From NCBI GenBank assembly GCA_020091685.1, contig CM034603.1:13917773-13981772 (forward strand): DNA of 64,000 nucleotides, given 5' to 3'. Positions 44,721 to 56,870 of this stretch are shown piece by piece. A program made the position numbers and the translations under genes. How positions within the stretch are numbered: the first letter of the stretch is position 1; the number at the start of each line of letters is the position of its first letter. Source of the stretch: Lutjanus erythropterus (taxonomy: Eukaryota > Chordata > Actinopteri > Lutjaniformes > Lutjanidae). The notes under the pieces were generated by a model. It did no database searches. It saw only the letters and a list, made by a program, of their open reading frames with translations, and had not been told where the DNA came from.

Positions 44721-46700
44721 ATTTCTTAAAGCTGCACAAATCAATTTTATATTAATGATCAATCATACCACTGGTGAAGAAAGTGCAACATTCAGCATCA
44801 TATACGCCTCTCATGAGTTAGTGGAGGGCAAAACAGAGCTAGAACAATGATTACTGGACTTTTATTCATCAGGCATCCACCACTCCAAATGTACTGCAAT
44901 GTTTGTTAGTGTCCACTGGTTCTATATATGAGATTTTGAACTTAATGTGGCAGCAAACAGCTGTTTATGTAAAGTTATAGTGGAGTAATGGCATCATGAG
45001 CAGTGAATGAAGTCACTTCACTTTTTTTGGTAGCTGGACCAGCTGCATGTACATGTAAGCGCATTTGAGCTACGACCTACAAGTCGCGAAAGGGCTCCAA
45101 CTTGACAGAGATAGGTTTTATTCTTATTTTATTGGTTATTATTTTGAAACTAACATGATGGTTACATAATGATACATGTCAGTTTTTAGTATTGATGGGC
45201 TAGAGGAGGCTGTTACCTATTTTCTATTTTTATATTCTAGCGGTGCCCCCAGAAATGACGCAAGCGGGGTACCTACAAAATCATAGTTTGGAGCTAAGGG
45301 CCACTGATCGAGCTCTATTTGATACATTGGGAGTGAGAAGGGGTTGAATCCGAGGTTACTGCTTTGACCCCTTTTGCTTTAGTATTTTTCTTTTTTTAAT
45401 AATACAGTAAGGGTTATATCTTGGTTCCCATCATGGTGAATAGGTCCACATGTGTTCTTTGCTTGACATGCTGAGTCTGTGAGTCACAAATAGGCCATTG
45501 TTTTGACAGGCTTGACTTAGGCTGATTATATTAGCTCAAGAGTGGCTTTATGAAACAGCTTAATCAGCTAGTTCGGTTTCTTAGTCATCCAGATCCAGCT
45601 TTTCACAATAAGAACATTTCCTCTGAACCGTCTTTATGAAACATCCCTCAGAAATTTAGGCTAAGGATTTAAAAGAAATTTAGATATAAAATTTTTATTT
45701 TGTGACACCTCTTGGATGTCATGTTTTTGCATTTGGTTTAAATCACACACCAGAATTTAAGGCTGTTTATTCAATTGCAGTCAGCATTTTTCTTAGAAAA
45801 TCTGACTCACCAACAGAGTTTTGATCTTGTTTGCATCACAGAGTTCGTAAAAGTCTGTGCACTGCAGTTTTCTGACTTCCCCTTAAAGGATTTCTATGTA
45901 ATCAAGGCCAGTTGTCTCTCATGAATGCACAAAGATACCTGCAGTAGGACATGTCTGAATACCCTTTAGAAATGCACTTAAAGTGTATTATATGCCCAAG
46001 GAAAATGAGTTATACTGCATATAGGAAGAAACCAAGTTCATTTTTCTGAAATCAATCAAAATTCTACTTCTTGTTTCATGATTACTGTTTTGAAGGCTCT
46101 CATCCTTCAGAAATTATCTATTGGATAAAACCATTGATCGTGATTCGGTTGCTCTTAAATTTGGACTCACCAGTCTGTGGTTTGTTTTTTTGGAAAGTGA
46201 GCAGGAAGACCGTTTTCCTTCAAAATGCGACTCAGAGCAGCAGGACTTGCACACAAGCATGGACAGTAAAATTACAATCAAAATCACATTAAAGGTTTAG
46301 GACTGTTTCATATTGTAATTCACCACGTAAGAACCCAAAATGGCAAGTTTCCAGTGGTGAAAAAGCTTAAACATGGGTCAAATGGCTTTAAAGCTAAGCT
46401 AAACAGAACACAGGCCTCATGAAGAAGCTTTTAAGGCTGGGCATACAGTTTGTAAGTGAAGACACGCTGTTCCCACTAGCTGTGGCGCACCGGTACGTCT
46501 CAGTGTCCTCCGGCAGTATATACAGAGTGCACTGAGGTGTTTTACTACAGTTTGTGTGTGCTAGAAGAGCTGGGATCCATCATGCTTCTGCTGGTCTCCC
46601 GCTTGAGCGCCGTTTAATCTGTTCCATGAGAAAATCTCTGTCGTTGTAGTAGCGAGGCAAGCCAAGCCGAGTTTTGGCAGAGCTTCTTGAGGACAAAGTT
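44721..46700. other. Gene desert
   Basis: No gene or confident repeat is seen. Confidence 0.5.
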
Positions 46701-46705
46701 ACATA

Positions 46706-46860
46706 ACACTCCCTCTTTCTTTCTCCCTCTGTCTCTCTGTTCCCTTTAGTCTGTTTTTCTCTTCTCTTTGGTTTTGGCAATTTTTCTCCGTCTTGCAAAG
46801 TCTTTCGCTCTCTCTGTCTTTTTTTTCTTCCCTTCTTTTTGTCTCATCTTACTTTACTTT
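46706..46860. repeat. Pyrimidine-rich low-complexity tract
   Basis: Almost continuous CT/TTTC sequence. It yields a Lys/Arg/Glu-rich minus-strand ORF (46580-46798) that is not a gene. Confidence 0.75.
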
Positions 46861-46923
46861 AGTTTTTGGAGTCCAGCATGATCGAATTAGCAGATAGAAA
46901 AGAACGGCAGCAAATCAAACGCT

Positions 46924-46926
<3 letters not shown>

Positions 46927-46959
<33 letters not shown>
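46927..46959. repeat. (AC)n microsatellite
   Basis: AC tract of about 33 bp. Confidence 0.95.
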
Positions 46960-46962
<3 letters not shown>

Positions 46963-47364
46963 CCACACAGGCACACAAATGCACACATTCCTCCGGAGTC
47001 TTACTCTAGCAAAATTGTCTTGAGCCTCAACCCAGACAGCAGAAAGCAGTTACTCAATGTTTTGCAGAACACAACGCTGTGTTACATAACAGGAGACGAC
47101 TCATTCATTCACTCCCTCGCTCGTACTGCACGTATTTTTAATTTGCTCCTCCTGCTCCTTCATATATGTGCATGCCCTGATATGTTTCCTGAGACGCAAG
47201 CAGGGTTTCTTCACTCTGCAGATTAAGCAATAAAGAACGATGAATCTGCATTTTCAGAGTGAGAAAAAGAAAAGACACACACACATGCACACACACACTC
47301 TTCATTCTTGCTGTCTGTAAGTTTGCAGATTCAAGACTGTTGAAATCCTTTACTTAAGTTAGTG

Positions 47365-47815
47365 GTTAAATTCTGATTGGTCAATTACAGCATTTCTAAG
47401 GTCTGTTATTTCGAATAGCAATGAACGACACAGGTCTTATCATAGATTCTATAGGAGCAATAAACTGATTTTTAAATCAATAAATTTAGTTTTATATTAT
47501 TCATATTTAGTGTCAAATTATTGATTTTTAAGTAAGTAGCATAATAAGTAATAAGCAGAATAATGAGTGGCTCATTCTTGTGAAATATTTACTTATAACT
47601 TACTATGTCCATGTTTGTATTCATATGCTTTGGCAATGTTGTATTTTATGTAGTCATGCCAGTAAAGCTGATGAATTGAAAAAAATAAACCTGCACCACT
47701 CTGTCAGAGTTTATTTCACATTATTACACGGCTTTGTTAAATACTTGATTCTGATTGGTCAGTTACAGCATTCTAAGATCTGTTATTTCGGTATATCAGA
47801 CCGTTGCCACGTATA
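47365..47815. repeat. Direct repeat pair, about 382 bp apart
   Basis: TTCTGATTGGTCAATTACAG followed by CATTTCTAAGGTCTGTTATTTCG (near 47370-47414) recurs as TTCTGATTGGTCAGTTACAG followed by CATTCTAAGATCTGTTATTTCG (near 47752-47792). The right copy continues with TATATCAGACCGTTGCCACG. Probably the ends of one fish repeat element. Confidence 0.65.
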
Positions 47816-48039
47816 AGAGAATGTTGCTGTGAAGAAAAGACTGTTTACACAGTGATAAGAGCGTTAAGACATGGAGAGGCCAATTTTTTTACAGATATGA
47901 ATAGAGGTGGGCCTTGAGATTTTGGCTTGTCCTTTGGTGAGCCATGGGCACAAAAAGTATGAAAAGCACTGCCTAAAATAGTATATTATTTATTATTATC
48001 ACTAACAAATACATGTTACATGTATTGTAAATAGTAAAT

Positions 48040-48215
48040 AAAACTGTCAGATGTAGCGAATACAGTATTTTCTCTTCAGATGTAGTGGAGTAGTATTAAA
48101 CAAATACAATCAAGTTAAGTACATGTGCGTCTTAAGTGTACTGAAGATGCACGTGTACTTAAGTGTAAATTGTACTGTGCAGTCCTTGAGTAAATAGTTA
48201 GTTACATTCCACTAC
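48040..48215. repeat. MITE fragment rich in AAGTGTACT/AGTTACATTCCACTACT
   Basis: It ends GTTACATTCCACTACTACTG, a terminus I recognise from a widespread fish MITE. Iterated GTACTTAAGTGTA motifs precede it. Related to 40080-40195. Confidence 0.6.
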
Positions 48216-50232
48216 TACTGATAATTTTATATACTCAAGGTCCTGGTTTCTTCAGTGAATACATCCATTATGGGTCCACATATGTTGGTAGGATCAGAAG
48301 ATAAGTTACTATCTCAGCTTTTTCCCCAACTATTACATTTGACAGTGGTGTTCCTTACATTTACAGAAAACCACAAAAACAACATTTTTCAAACCAGCTT
48401 GTTTATTATACTGCCAGTGATTTGTACCCAGACAACTGCTCTGTGGGTGCAAAAATACAATATTTACCTCATTATCGCCGACATATCTTCTCACTGGAAA
48501 TTCTGTAGTTACCCTGCAGTGCTGTGGCAGAAAACTGAGCTTAGTACTGTAGGGAGTAAACCTGAGTTTTATGAGTGTATCTGCTCCTTAATCATGTAAT
48601 ATGTGCAGTATACTTCTGGAATGATTGACAGCAGAATAATTTATGCTGTGTTTGAGCTGTAAAGTAGTTTGTGAAAGGACTAAGAAGAAAGTATGTGGGC
48701 TAATTTACATCCTAAATGCTTCAGTACAGCTGTGATTGACAAGAAGGTGGGCAGACAATGACTGGATTTTCCTTTTGGGGTAAACTGGACCCTCATTTAG
48801 CTGAGGTAATAATTCCAGACCCAGGGTTTGATCTCCACAGAGGCCACCCATGATTAAAATGTACGCAGTCATGAGAGCTGCATGATGCTTTGCCTTCACC
48901 AAACATGGAGACCAATAAAAAAATAAACATTATCATAGAGTTTTTTATCTGTGGTTTTCATCCATCAACACCAACATGAAGTTTACAATTATATTTTCCA
49001 CATCTGTTATTGCTTACAGCAAATGAGAAGAGTTGGGTAAATAAGCTCCTATTTAGTGGCTCAGTCTGTCAGCAGTGGGCTCATGAATGTCTTACAATCC
49101 CACACATTAATCAACAAAATCATACAGATATAAAAGAGAAAGATAAAAAAGTGGAAATTCTGTAATTTTCTTCCACATTTGCTGATGATGTGCACATTAC
49201 TATAGCGAATCGTAATGGTTTATAAGAAACTATATACCCGTGTTTATTTAAGTTGATTGCAATCAGTCCATATGTAAATTATTCGTAGAGCTTGTTTTAT
49301 TTTTTTTTCTCTTTTGAGTAAGGCTTCCTACATGAGCAATTCCGTAAGTTTGTCATGAGATGTCTTCTTACTTCCGGACTTACCAGGAATTGGATAGGAG
49401 GGTTAGTAGCAATTTCATCTCTAGCACTAGATGGGGCTGCGCTGAGTATAGGTAATTAATTAGAATAACCTGGCCTTGTGGTTAGGTCATCATTGTAAAT
49501 GAAAATTAGTTTTCTGTTGACTAATCTGGATAAATAAAGATAAAAGTACTTTTGGTGAGCAGTTCGATGTGTTTCTGTTTCTATTCCTAAAGGGAATTCT
49601 TACTTAACTTCTCACTCAACCAGAAACCAGTAAAGTGAATTCCATTCTTATTAGTCCCACTGTAACTTTACTATTATCAGATTGTTCAAATGACAGTTCG
49701 AGAATCTTACACAATGCTGCCAAGTTTACTTTGTTTAAATGACTAAAAGACATCTAGACAATCATACAGGCTTGAAATATAAGACACTAGACGCTTTGTG
49801 TATGGATTATGAATAATTGAGCTGTCATGTTCTGCTCTTGACATGCATGCAGACACAAAATTATACACACAGTCACAACCTCCCACAATGAGAGAAAAAA
49901 AAGTTGGCAGGAGAGCCTCATTCCTCCATCACCAAAGCAAACACACAAAAGAAAACTGCCTTTCTCACCCCAAGAATACACAGCATCTAAATGTCATCGC
50001 TAAGGCAGGCCAGGCCTTTATTGGGATTGATGTGAAACGACGTTCCCACTGTGATACACCATCCGTTGGTGAGGGGCAAGGGGGTTCACATGGACTGCCA
50101 CCCGCTGTGAGGTCCATCTGTGTGGGAGATGCTGCGGCGTTTGGCCCCTCCGCCTGTGGAGGAGATGGATCTCTTACAGGTGCCTCTGCCAGCATGGACC
50201 AATTACGAATCACATGCACATGCGTGCAGAAA
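48216..50232. other. Gene desert
   Basis: No gene supported. 49980-50170 is GC-richer and repeat-free and could be a conserved element. The 185-codon ORF across it depends on the adjacent CA repeat for a third of its length. Confidence 0.45.
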
Positions 50233-50233
50233 C

Positions 50234-50269
<36 letters not shown>

Positions 50270-50295
50270 ACACATACACACACACACACACACAC
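50233..50295. repeat. (AC)n microsatellite, interrupted by AT
   Basis: About 63 bp of AC units with two CATAC interruptions. Confidence 0.95.
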
Positions 50296-50884
50296 TCGCT
50301 CACTAAAGCATGCAGAAAAAAAAAGATTCTTGTAATCTACACACACTTTTTTGCGAACAGGCAATTTTCTACTTTACTTGTAAAAAATCTGAAGAAATAG
50401 TGAAATCTCTTAATGTTTTTGTATAATTTTTATTTTGCAAAATCAAATTTTTAACAATATTTTGACTTTACAGAAATGGACCCGCAGGGCACTAATCATC
50501 TCATTATGAAACATTTCCTTTTATTATGTGATTGCAACTCATAAAACACAAAGGGTTGGGGGTTAATTAAAAATTAAACAAGGTCCCCCATTTAATAATG
50601 ATATTGTGAAGACTCTACAGAGCTAAGGATACACACATGCACACAGATGCACACTTGATATGCAAGACTTATGGACCTGCTTAGCAAAACAGAGAAAAAT
50701 GCATTAATTGAAAATGTGACAATGTGAAAGGTGACGTACGAAGTAATGAACCTACAGAGAATTATCACCTGAATCTGTAGATCCCTTCGATGACATAGTA
50801 AAGAGATCAAGAAAGTAAGCACTTTGAGGAAGTGGGGTGGTTGGTTGGACGAGTCAAACAAAGAGAAGTTCATCCAGGGTTTTA

Positions 50885-51080
50885 CGTTAGTTACATAATG
50901 TTATGCATGTCATGCAGCTCTCTAACATTGCATGATGCATGTAATATATCACAAATCAAACCATGATCTTCTTCTAAAACTAAATAATTAGTTTTGTTGC
51001 CTAAACCTAACCGAACTGTGACAGTTTAACAACATTAACCACAAGTTAAAAAGACTTTTTGGCCGGCTACCTTGTACATC
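50885..51080. repeat. Dispersed repeat with GTTGCCTAAACCTAACC
   Basis: TTAGTTTTGTTGCCTAAACC and CTAACCGAACTGTGACAGTT match a fish repeat I recognise. A related piece in the opposite orientation (GGGTAGGTTTAGGATAAGAC) is at 52040-52330. Confidence 0.55.
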
Positions 51081-51489
51081 AGGTACAGGCATGACAGGAA
51101 TAGTGACATTTTCAGCCACAGCAGGCAGCTGTTCTCAGCTAAAATGCTCTAAAAACCCACTGTACACTACCTGTTTGGCAGATAATAGCAGACAGACAGT
51201 TAGTGACTGGCTGGTGAATGCAGTTGTGCAGTTCAAGTCTAACCCCCTTGTTGCATTTCTGTCTCCCTTATTCCATGTAATTTCTCTTTCTGTAATAAAA
51301 ATAAATACATGAAAATGCTTTTTTATTTAAATAAATTGCATAACTAAAAAAGTGCACTCAATATAGTGAAGATCTCCACCAGGCATTTTGAATAAAATGT
51401 GGATATAACCTTTTTAATGACCCACATTTTGATTAGTTATTGTATTTTAATTACATATCTTTTTGTCAGCAACTGCAGAAATCTTGAGT

Positions 51490-51830
51490 CAGGGCCAAAA
51501 GCATGTTTTGTGAGGTCACAGTGACCTTTTGACCAGCAAAATATAAGCCGTTCATTCTGAGGTCTGTTGTTCAGTGGACCTTTATACCAAAGGAAAATTC
51601 ATTCAGAGCATTTCTGAGACATCAAATTCACAACAGTGGGACAGACATGAAGTAACAGTGACCTTGACCTCTGACCACCAAAATTTAATCAGTTCATCTT
51701 TGAGACAGACTAGTCATTTCTGTCAACTTTGAAGAAATTCCATCTTGTTGTTCCTGAGACATCATATTAAGAGTAATGATGTAATGTCTCAAATACGTAA
51801 TGCCTCTGGCCAGGCATGAACACATAAAAA
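51490..51830 (-). repeat. Dispersed repeat (GGTCACAGTGACC family), reverse orientation
   Basis: It carries reverse-complement family blocks GAGGTCACAGTGACCTTTTG, GACCACCAAAATTTAATCAG, TTTGAAGAAATTCCATC and ATGCCTCTGGCCAGGC. A perfect DR0 (TGACCTTGACCT) lies at 51659-51670. About one and a half units. Confidence 0.75.
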
Positions 51831-52039
51831 AGGTTTCTCAAGGTTTCAGATGGGTTCATTAGTATGCAAGATTAGCTGCAGACAAGCTCCAGGTCAGCTG
51901 GTCATGCACATGCCCAAGAAATTGCATGATCTTAAGAGAAAATCTATTAAAGATTAGAAAAAAAAAAAATGAGTAAAAAACTCTTGGTCAGATCCCTGAA
52001 GGCAAACTGTGACGTCTGCTCTGCCCAACCTGCTCTCAT

Positions 52040-52330
52040 CCTAACTTGTCACGTACAGGTGTTTTGTCATCACCCCTTGGCGACTCATACTGATGCACAA
52101 GGTACTCTTTAGCGTCTGTATGGGACACTGCCAGAGAGCCTTTTTAACCTGTAGTCAATGTTTTGAAATGGTCAGAGTTTGTGTAGGTTTTGGCATGAGA
52201 ATTATTTGGGTAGGTTTAGGATAAGACCATGTTTGGGGTTACAGTAGGTATGTTATGTACGTCATGTAATGTCATCAAAGCAACTCGCAAGATGAAAGTC
52301 ACATAACATGCGTAACTTTATGTCCCTTAA
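52040..52330. repeat. Dispersed repeat with GTAGGTTTAGGATAAGA
   Basis: It begins near TCACGTACAGGTGTTTTGTC and contains the GGTTTAGG motif and a CGTCATGTAATGTCATC palindromic stretch. Probably the same family as 50885-51080. Assigned from memory. Confidence 0.5.
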
Positions 52331-53099
52331 AATCACCATTAACATTTTGCTTTTCACAGTTGACACAAATCTTGATCTATTGGGTGAAAATCCTGTGTTT
52401 GTTTGAGCAAACCATCCACCCCACCTCCACAATATGTGGACTTTCTCCATCTTTATATAATGATGAAAGTCCGATGTGTCTCATACAGATATGTAGGGGA
52501 TGTATTGAGGGGCGGAGACAAAATGTCTGTATTTGACAAGGTGAGAATGAGAATGGGCTGCTGGACTGTGTCCGTAGTTGAGTATACAAACTCATAACAG
52601 GTTCACAGAATCCAGCAGACATATGAGTAGAACTAAAGTCATCACGATAGTAGACAAGATTAAATGATAGTAAGAGTAGCGGTAAATAACAGTACTAATA
52701 CATGCAGGAATGACATGGTACAGGTAGATCCTGGCTTAGTATAGTGCTGCTGAAGCGTTAGAAGCTAAATCCTTTGCTAAGCCTGGGTGGAGTCTACCTG
52801 TAGTAAAGTAAATGCTGTTCTCATGAGGAGCAGAAAGTAGTATCTGGTGCAGTGGTATGTCATGCACATCCAGACACCTGTGATTTGTAGCACTGAAAGG
52901 TGACAGACATGTGTACCTAGCAATCAGGGCAAATAAACAAGGCATTTCTACCTGGAGACAAACCATGAAGATTCTCATACCGATGACTCACTCCTGCAGT
53001 GTTGCCTAACATCCATTGTTGGTTGCTTAATCTCATGCCAAGTTTTTCTAGCAGGAAGTCAAAGTCATCTCATAGTTTAAAATGAGCTGAATAGTTCAC

Positions 53100-53770
53100 C
53101 ATTGTGGCCAAAAGCACAGGACTTTTTGTTGATTTATCTAAAGCATTTGACACTGTAGACCACTGCCTGCACCTACAGCGGCTACATAGTATTGGATTTA
53201 ATATTAATTCATGAAATTGGTTCAGGAAATACCTATCAGAGAGAATTAATAATCTGTTACATCGAGACGTTAACATTCAGGGTTCTTATCAGTAATAGGG
53301 GGTGTTCCACAGGGTTCAATTTTAGGTCCACTTCTTTTACTATTTGTGTCAAAAGTATTGTTTAATCTTTGGCAAACTGTCATGTCCAGTTGCATGCAGA
53401 TGAAATAGTCCTGTATCATATCACATCCTCCTCAACTGTCAAACTTTTGGACCCTGGCCTTGAGATTTATCACCAGCATTGTCTACGGTGCATATCATTG
53501 TATTTTATATGAAGCCCTTCATAGAAAAGTGCCATGTTTCTTTTCAGAATTAATTCAACACTCAGATGGACCACTCACCTGCTTTGCTGGCTGCCTTTTA
53601 CTTAATGTTCCATGAGTTAGATCAGAACTTGGAAAGACTGCTTTTAATTTTAGTGCACTTGTCACCTGGTACAAAATAGAGCACTTCCTAATAATAAATG
53701 CACTTATACCTGACATTTTAAAAATCTAATTTTAAACCTTACAATCTCTATGTGTAATTGTTTTACATAA
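53100..53770 (+). pseudogene. Degraded LINE reverse transcriptase fragment
   Basis: Plus-strand frames give the RT signatures FVDLSKAFDTVDH (from 53125), GVPQGSILGPLLLLF (53301-53345) and LHADEIVLYH (from 53390, the catalytic box with ADD changed to ADE). A C-terminal stretch with KTAFNFSALVTWYKIE lies further right. Stops and frameshifts separate the parts, so no enzyme can be made. The motifs fit the non-LTR retrotransposons of the L2/Rex type common in fish; the exact clade is not resolved. Confidence 0.85.
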
Positions 53771-53913
53771 TAAAACAATAAAACTACTGAAAAATCTCAT
53801 TAGTGGGTTGGTTGCATCATTTTTCTTCTTGTTGTCAACACTCATAAGTAACTTTGTCATGATTTTCCAATAATTAGATTGGGTGGCATATATTTTATCA
53901 ATTCATATTTAGA
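53771..53913. other. AT-rich spacer between LINE and SINE relics
   Basis: Nothing recognised. Confidence 0.5.
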
Positions 53914-54110
53914 TGGGGTGGCCATTTAGCACAGCTGGTAGACCGTCCACCCCATGTATGGAGGCTGTCAGTCCTCTGCAGCAGCTGCTGGTTCGACTCC
54001 CGTCTGTAGCCCTTTGCTGCGTGTCATCCCCTCTCTTCACCTCCCTTTCCTGTCTACTCTTCAGCTATTCTATCTAATAAAGGCAAGAAAAGCCCAAAAA
54101 CTTAACTTAT
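53914..54110 (+). mobile_element. tRNA-derived SINE with intact A and B boxes
   Basis: TAGCACAGCTGGTAGA (A box, about 53927-53942) and GGTTCGACTCC (B box, 53990-54000, a full match to GGTTCGANTCC) form the Pol III promoter. A body follows with CCCTTTGCTGCGTGTCATCC and a tail TAATAAAGGCAAGAAAAGCC. This is a SINE family I recognise from percomorph fish. It is not a tRNA gene: the anticodon arm and acceptor pairing are not preserved. Confidence 0.85.
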
Positions 54111-56365
54111 ATCGCTGAACTGAGTGATGTCACCGCAATTTAAGAATCAAAGTAAAAGATTTGCAACACTAAAAGTTCTAGAAGACAGTCAACAAAAACA
54201 ATGATTTATTCTAATTTTTGTGCAAAAGAAGCAGAACTTCTTCAGCCATCTGCAGAGGTGTTACCCCAGCCTCAGGCTACACGACAGCTCATCATCATGA
54301 CTGACAAGTTTTAGGTCAGGAACTTGATCCTTGTCAATCACTCACAGAAAAGTTGCAAATTGCGTGAAATTGAGGGGAAATCCACTCTGAGACATACATA
54401 CGTCACATATGCTGTTGTGATGAGATAATACATTTCTGATATAATTGTAAAATGTGAAATAACAAGAACCAGAGACTGTAGTGATGTCATTCAGAGTCAG
54501 TAAATGGAGTGTGACATCAACCCAGCGCAATTTTAATGGGATATGCACATTTTCTCATTCATAGCTATAAGCTCTGTGTTCAAATAATACCCATTTGAAT
54601 TAATATCTGACAAAAAACATTATGATCTCTCATAGTCAGTAATTCAGTATGAATGTGAAAATTCCCCAGATCACAGTCCACTTTCAGAGACAGCTGCTGA
54701 GTGTATAGGTTAAATTAATCTAAAATCTAAAATCACTGGAAAAATAGAGTATGTGGGTGTTTTAGGGAGAAAATTCCCTTTGACATCAGAATGGGCCTAT
54801 TCCAGACCCTGTATGACATAGATTAAAGTCATCATCTGCAAGATCTATGGATTTTTGAAAGAATTGTCTCCATTTTTGCAGCAGGTTTGAGTCTCTGTAA
54901 CACTTGTCTTTCTTGTGGAAGCAGTTGCTAATTATGTTCATTTCCTAGTTTTCAAACCATGAACAAAATTTACACTTTTACTTAAAACGTAGGATTTCTT
55001 CTACAGAAGACCTACAACAGTTTTTCAAGCAGCAAAAATCTGATCACTATCATACTGTACTATACTGTAGGGTAAATCCCTATTCTTGTGATAGACAAGC
55101 AAAGACCAAACCAGACCAGACCAGACCAGATATGCCCTTTATGAGAATTGGAATGATTACTTCATGCACATGCTGGCTGGCGGGAATACAGCTACTATAA
55201 AGTGTTACAGATTTATTTTTCCCATGGCTTGTTTCCAGATTCTGTTATTAGCGATGGTGTAATGTGGGCCTGTCTGCCTGTGCCTGCTTGTCCCTGAGAA
55301 ACACTAGACGAGGTGTTGCTGTGAGAAAAAAAAAAAAAAGAAAAAGGACCCAGTGCAGGAGCTGACATGCCACTGCTTCTCTGACATGCATAAGATTTGG
55401 CTCAGTCAGTCTGTGGGTGCCTGTTATTGTTTGCATTAGAGGACAAGTGCAACATCAAATTCGGTACTCACTTATTTGTCCTGCAGTATGAATAATGTTC
55501 AGTTTTAGTCACAGTTAGATTAATTTCTAAATAATGAGTTTGTATTGGTTTGACTACATTGGTGCATAGGCGAGCTAACAAATGGCACACTGACAGTTCA
55601 TACTGACAAGGACAACAGTCAAAGTAGATTATATGGTGCATAGTGCTCTATACAGTTTATATTCAGAGCTGGTCATTCATCCATGTGCATAATAACATGG
55701 CTGTGTAATACTGAATAATATAATATTCAATGAATATTGAGCACATTGGAAAACACAGTTCATACTCAACGTAACCCTCTAACCCAATGAGCTATTTGTG
55801 AAATTGAAGGCATCTAAATCATGCTTCTTCACTATCTCTTTATCAAAAGAAAAACCAGGTCATTTGGCTTGTGTGAAACAAATCAACTTGTCACCTCGGG
55901 GGTTGCCCTGACGCTGGTGATAGTGCAAACCGGTTCTCCTGTGCAGACTTGCGAGGCGAGCTAATTCGTGTACAAAATGCTGCAGGCTGTTCTGCTGGTG
56001 CTGTCAGCCCCTCTCACTGTCCTGCAGCCGCCCTGCCTGCTCCCCCAACCCCACCATTCACATGTATGCACGTAGTCATGCTTGCATGGAAGATGATGTG
56101 TTTGCATTCATGTGCGCTCCGCTCTATTCAATTCAGGTCTATTCTGGTCCATCTCATTGCCTGCTGCAGAAGAAATTGATTTGCACACAAAATAGCATCT
56201 TGATTGCATCCAATGTTGCATCAATAGGTTATTTTACAATATCAGATGTTGGTTAGTTATGTCATCAGCCTCAGATATAATTAGCTTCCTCCCTCACCAT
56301 GGCAACAGTAATGAAGTGTTGGTCTCGTCACAGCTCCACAGTCACAACTCCATAGGTGCTAACCC
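54111..56365. other. Gene desert
   Basis: No gene. A short (CCAGA)4 tandem lies at 55111-55130 and an A run at 55326-55339. 55890-56060 is GC-richer and may be a conserved element. Confidence 0.5.
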
Positions 56366-56443
56366 TAAACAAAAAACAAACAAAACAAAACAAAAAAAGC
56401 AAAGAAAGAAAGAAAGAAAGAAAGAAACAAACAAACAAACAAA
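56366..56443. repeat. (AAAC)n/(AAAG)n/(AAAC)n microsatellite
   Basis: AACAAA units, then about seven AAAG units, then five AAAC units. They generate Lys/Thr-rich and Phe/Leu-rich ORFs that are not genes. Confidence 0.9.
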
Positions 56444-56689
56444 ACACCAGTTGAGGTTTCACTGGAGTGTGAGTTTCTAAATTGTGTATTAAAGGATGTT
56501 CCCATCTTGACATCTTGCAGTTTACATCCATGTCTGTCCAGACTCATGTAATGTGTGTAGTGAAGACTTTGTGTATTAAATAGAATAAGCATAGTTATCA
56601 CTATATTGACATGTATGATTCCACATGCTGTCTTCTACAATTTTTACAGAGTATAGAGGACTGAGAGCTTCAATGTTTATGAAGAACAT

Positions 56690-56870
56690 TATAATGTCAC
56701 AGTTATCTTGACCTTTGATGCCCAAATGCCTAAAATCACTTCATCCTTGAGTCCAAGTGGACATTTGTGCCAAATTTGAAGAAATTCTGCCCAGGTATTC
56801 TGGAAATATCATGTTCACAGGAATGGGATGGACATGAGGACACAGTGACCTTTGACCTCCAAAATCTTAT
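56690..56870 (-). repeat. Dispersed repeat (same family as 39170-39405), reverse orientation
   Basis: TCATCCTTGAGTCCAAGTGG, TTTGTGCCAAATTTGAAGAA and GTGACCTTTGACCTCCAAAA are reverse complements of family blocks. It carries a perfect DR1 (TGACCT-T-TGACCT) at 56846-56858. Confidence 0.8.

Noticed and set aside
49843..50400. 185-codon plus-strand ORF
   Set aside because: A large part is His-Thr repeat from the CA microsatellite; the rest resembles no family.
53914..53990. Possible tRNA gene
   Set aside because: The Pol III boxes are present, but the cloverleaf is not and a SINE body follows.
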